This document shows positions 14,445 to 15,754 of a stretch of 15,754 nt of DNA, one piece after another. The stretch lies in the NCBI GenBank assembly GCA_023253905.1, contig JALREG010000416.1, positions 1-15,754 on the forward strand, written 5' to 3'. Made by a program: the position numbers and the translations under genes. The stretch's first letter is position 1. The number at the start of each line of letters is the position of its first letter. The notes under the pieces were generated by a model. The model ran no database searches and was not told the origin of the DNA. It saw only the letters and a program-made list of their open reading frames with translations. The DNA comes from Burkholderiaceae bacterium (GTDB taxonomy: Bacteria > Pseudomonadota > Gammaproteobacteria > Burkholderiales > Burkholderiaceae).

Positions 14445-15292
14445 GACTGCTCCCCGGCCAGGGATGCTTCGAGCGACTCGGCCCGGTCGAAGGCCTTCTG
14501 GATCATCGCGTGACGCGCTTCGATCCATGGCCGGGGCGCGCTATGGGTGAGGATCAGAAATTCCCTATCCTCGATCGCCCGGATGACGCGCTCGCCCACG
14601 CGCCGTGGGGGCCAGCCGTCAGCGATCGCCTGTGCCATGAAGGCCTGCTGCGGTCGCTCGCAGGGCCCGCCAAACCGCTCGGGACGTTCGCGTGAACTGT
14701 GTGTGATATCGGTTTGAACCGCAGCGGGGCAAAGCACCGATACACCAATGGGCGTGGCGGCCAGTTCGTTTCTGAGTCCTTCAGAGAGCGCCACGACGGC
14801 ATATTTGGTCATGGAGTAGGCCGCGGTCATCCAGGCCGGATTGACCTGCAGGCCTCCGATCGACGCGGTGTTCACGATGTGTCCGCTTTCACCGTGCTCG
14901 CGCAGCATCGGCACAAAGGTTCGCAGGCCGTGCACCACGCCCATGATGTTCACCCCGATCACCCATTGCCAGTCGGCAAGCGCGATGTGTTCGATGGGGG
15001 TGCCATGAAGGGCAACGCCGGCGTTGTTGAACACGAAGTGAAGCCGTCCGAACTGACGCTCAACCGCGCGGCCAGCCGCCTCCACGGAGGCTGCATCCGA
15101 GACATCCACCGCAACATGGGCCGCGCGCCCCCCGGCTTCGATGAGGGCGCGGGCCACTGCCGCGGCGCGTGACTCGTTGATGTCAGCCACCATGACCGCG
15201 ACGCCTCGCGCGGCGAGGGCCTGAGCGATGCCCGAGCCGATACCCGAGCCAGCCCCTGTGATGATGGCGGTGCGGCCTTGAAAATGACCCAT
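14441..15292 (-). CDS. SDR-family oxidoreductase (first gene of tandem SDR pair)
   Basis: A 283-residue classical SDR with an intact cofactor motif TGAGSGIG (12-19), Asp37 after strand 2 (NAD preference), NNAG (89-92), Asn115, Ser144 and Tyr159-x3-Lys163. Unlike FabG-type SDRs it lacks the VDGG-like C-terminus. After the CPAAVQTD stretch (188-195) it has about 90 residues, with a polar RERPERFGGPCERPQQAF segment and ITHS-type ending, a layout seen in SDRs that often act on larger or hydrophobic substrates (family inference). ATG 15292 has GGGAG (plus-strand CTCCC, 15302-15306) about nine bases upstream. It is the first gene of a two-gene minus-strand operon and is transcribed away from the TAXI receptor gene. 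Confidence 0.93.
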   Translation of the reverse strand: MGHFQGRTAIITGAGSGIGSGIAQALAARGVAVMVADINESRAAAVARALIEAGGRAAHVAVDVSDAASVEAAGRAVERQFGRLHFVFNNAGVALHGTPIEHIALADWQWVIGVNIMGVVHGLRTFVPMLREHGESGHIVNTASIGGLQVNPAWMTAAYSMTKYAVVALSEGLRNELAATPIGVSVLCPAAVQTDITHSSRERPERFGGPCERPQQAFMAQAIADGWPPRRVGERVIRAIEDREFLILTHSAPRPWIEARHAMIQKAFDRAESLEASLAGEQS

Positions 15293-15548
15293 TGGCGCTG
15301 TCTCCCGTGGCTTGGTGATCGGACATTGCGGGTGGAGCCCAGCCGAATCGCGTCAGGCAGTACCGGGACTTTTTGCAGTGATCTGGCGCGGCGCGGTCGG
15401 CGTGTCCGTCAGATATAACCCGTGCGCGGCGGGTTCACAAGCCACCCGCGTCTCACCTGCGAGGGGTCGGTCTATACACCACGCCATTCCTCCGGTAACG
15501 TAAACAAAAAACAGGCGTTTCATCGCTCACTATCAGGAGGAGATCCCC
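15293..15548. promoter_or_regulatory. Divergent intergenic region between SDR pair and TAXI receptor
   Basis: This 256-base non-coding gap must hold both promoters. On the minus strand, TTGTGA (15440-15435) and TATATC (15417-15412) are spaced 17 bases, a reasonable sigma70-type promoter for the SDR pair with a leader of about 110 bases. For the plus strand I saw only a weak candidate, TATACA (15473-15478) with TAACGT (15496-15501). A relatively AT-rich tract at 15496-15513 precedes the receptor's ribosome-binding site. Confidence 0.35.
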
Positions 15549-15754
15549 ATGCGTCCTATGCTCGCAGCCCTGGGCCTGACCGCCCTGCTTGCCGCCTCCG
15601 TGGCGCAGGCGCAGACCATTGCCTTCGCCTCGCTGCCGCCGGGCACGCTGCTCAACTCCCAGACACAGGCGATGGCAAAGGCCATTCAGGACAATTCGGA
15701 TCTGAAGGTGAGGGTGGTCACCTTCAGTGGTGACATCCAGGCCTACGACGCGCT
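15549..15754 (+). CDS. TAXI-family TRAP transporter periplasmic receptor, 3' truncated by window edge
   Basis: The first 68 codons are visible. ATG 15549 is preceded by AGGAGGAG (15535-15542). Residues 1-21 are a Sec signal peptide cleaved after AQA. The mature sequence shows FASLPPGTLLNSQTQAMAKAI (26-46) followed by KVRVVTFSGDIQAYDA (53-68); the P-P-G-T then T-F/P-x-G-D pattern is that of TAXI receptors of TRAP transporters. These bind organic acids such as glutamate or dicarboxylates and work with a fused 12TM-4TM permease, which would be expected just beyond the window or elsewhere. If no permease gene follows, this would be a sixth receptor without its own transporter in this island. Confidence 0.85.
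   Translation, partial: MRPMLAALGLTALLAASVAQAQTIAFASLPPGTLLNSQTQAMAKAIQDNSDLKVRVVTFSGDIQAYDA

Noticed and set aside
15422..15733. Plus-strand open frame overlapping the TAXI receptor start
   Set aside because: It is in a different frame from the ATG that follows AGGAGGAG, and the in-frame alternative gives a signal peptide and clear TAXI motifs.

Overview
The window reads as one high-GC catabolic and transport island from a betaproteobacterium, most probably Burkholderiales (Alcaligenaceae- or Comamonadaceae-like). The basis is the strong G/C third-position bias in every gene and, above all, three Bug-type periplasmic receptors, a family massively expanded in Bordetella, Achromobacter, Cupriavidus and relatives. 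I saw no rRNA, tRNA, CRISPR array, IS element, transposase, integrase or phage gene. No stretch over 300 bases lacks a gene.

Layout. (1) 1-1924, plus strand: the 3' part of a Bug receptor followed by an enolase-superfamily (mandelate racemase/dehydratase-like) enzyme. (2) 1926-6600, minus strand: a complete branched-chain-amino-acid-type (HAAT/Liv) ABC importer, transcribed receptor, LivH permease, LivM-LivG fusion, LivF ATPase. Its last gene converges on the enolase-family gene with one base between the stop codons. (3) 6808-7569, minus: an SDR oxidoreductase behind the importer's receptor gene. (4) 7666-13622, plus: seven closely packed genes: PuuE/NodB-like hydrolase, Bug receptor, ModA-like receptor, LLM flavin/F420-type oxidoreductase, DoxX membrane protein, second Bug receptor, DsbA-fold 2-hydroxychromene-2-carboxylate isomerase-like protein. 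(5) 13647-15292, minus: two SDR genes overlapping by ATGA. (6) 15549 to the end, plus: the start of a TAXI-family TRAP receptor.

How it may work together (inference). The island codes for six periplasmic solute receptors of four families but only one set of membrane transporter parts, so most receptors must use permeases encoded elsewhere. The enzymes (dehydratase, amide/ester-type hydrolase, flavin oxidoreductase, isomerase, three SDRs) are what one expects for breakdown of oxygenated organic acids or a cyclic or aromatic compound, but no substrate can be named from sequence. No transcription factor is encoded here. The divergent intergenic regions at 7570-7665 and 15293-15548 are the likely control points, and the first carries three copies of a CCGAAC motif.

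The families are recognisable. The unusual points are the LivM-LivG fusion, the receptor excess, the operator-like repeats, leader hairpins, and a few altered catalytic positions.
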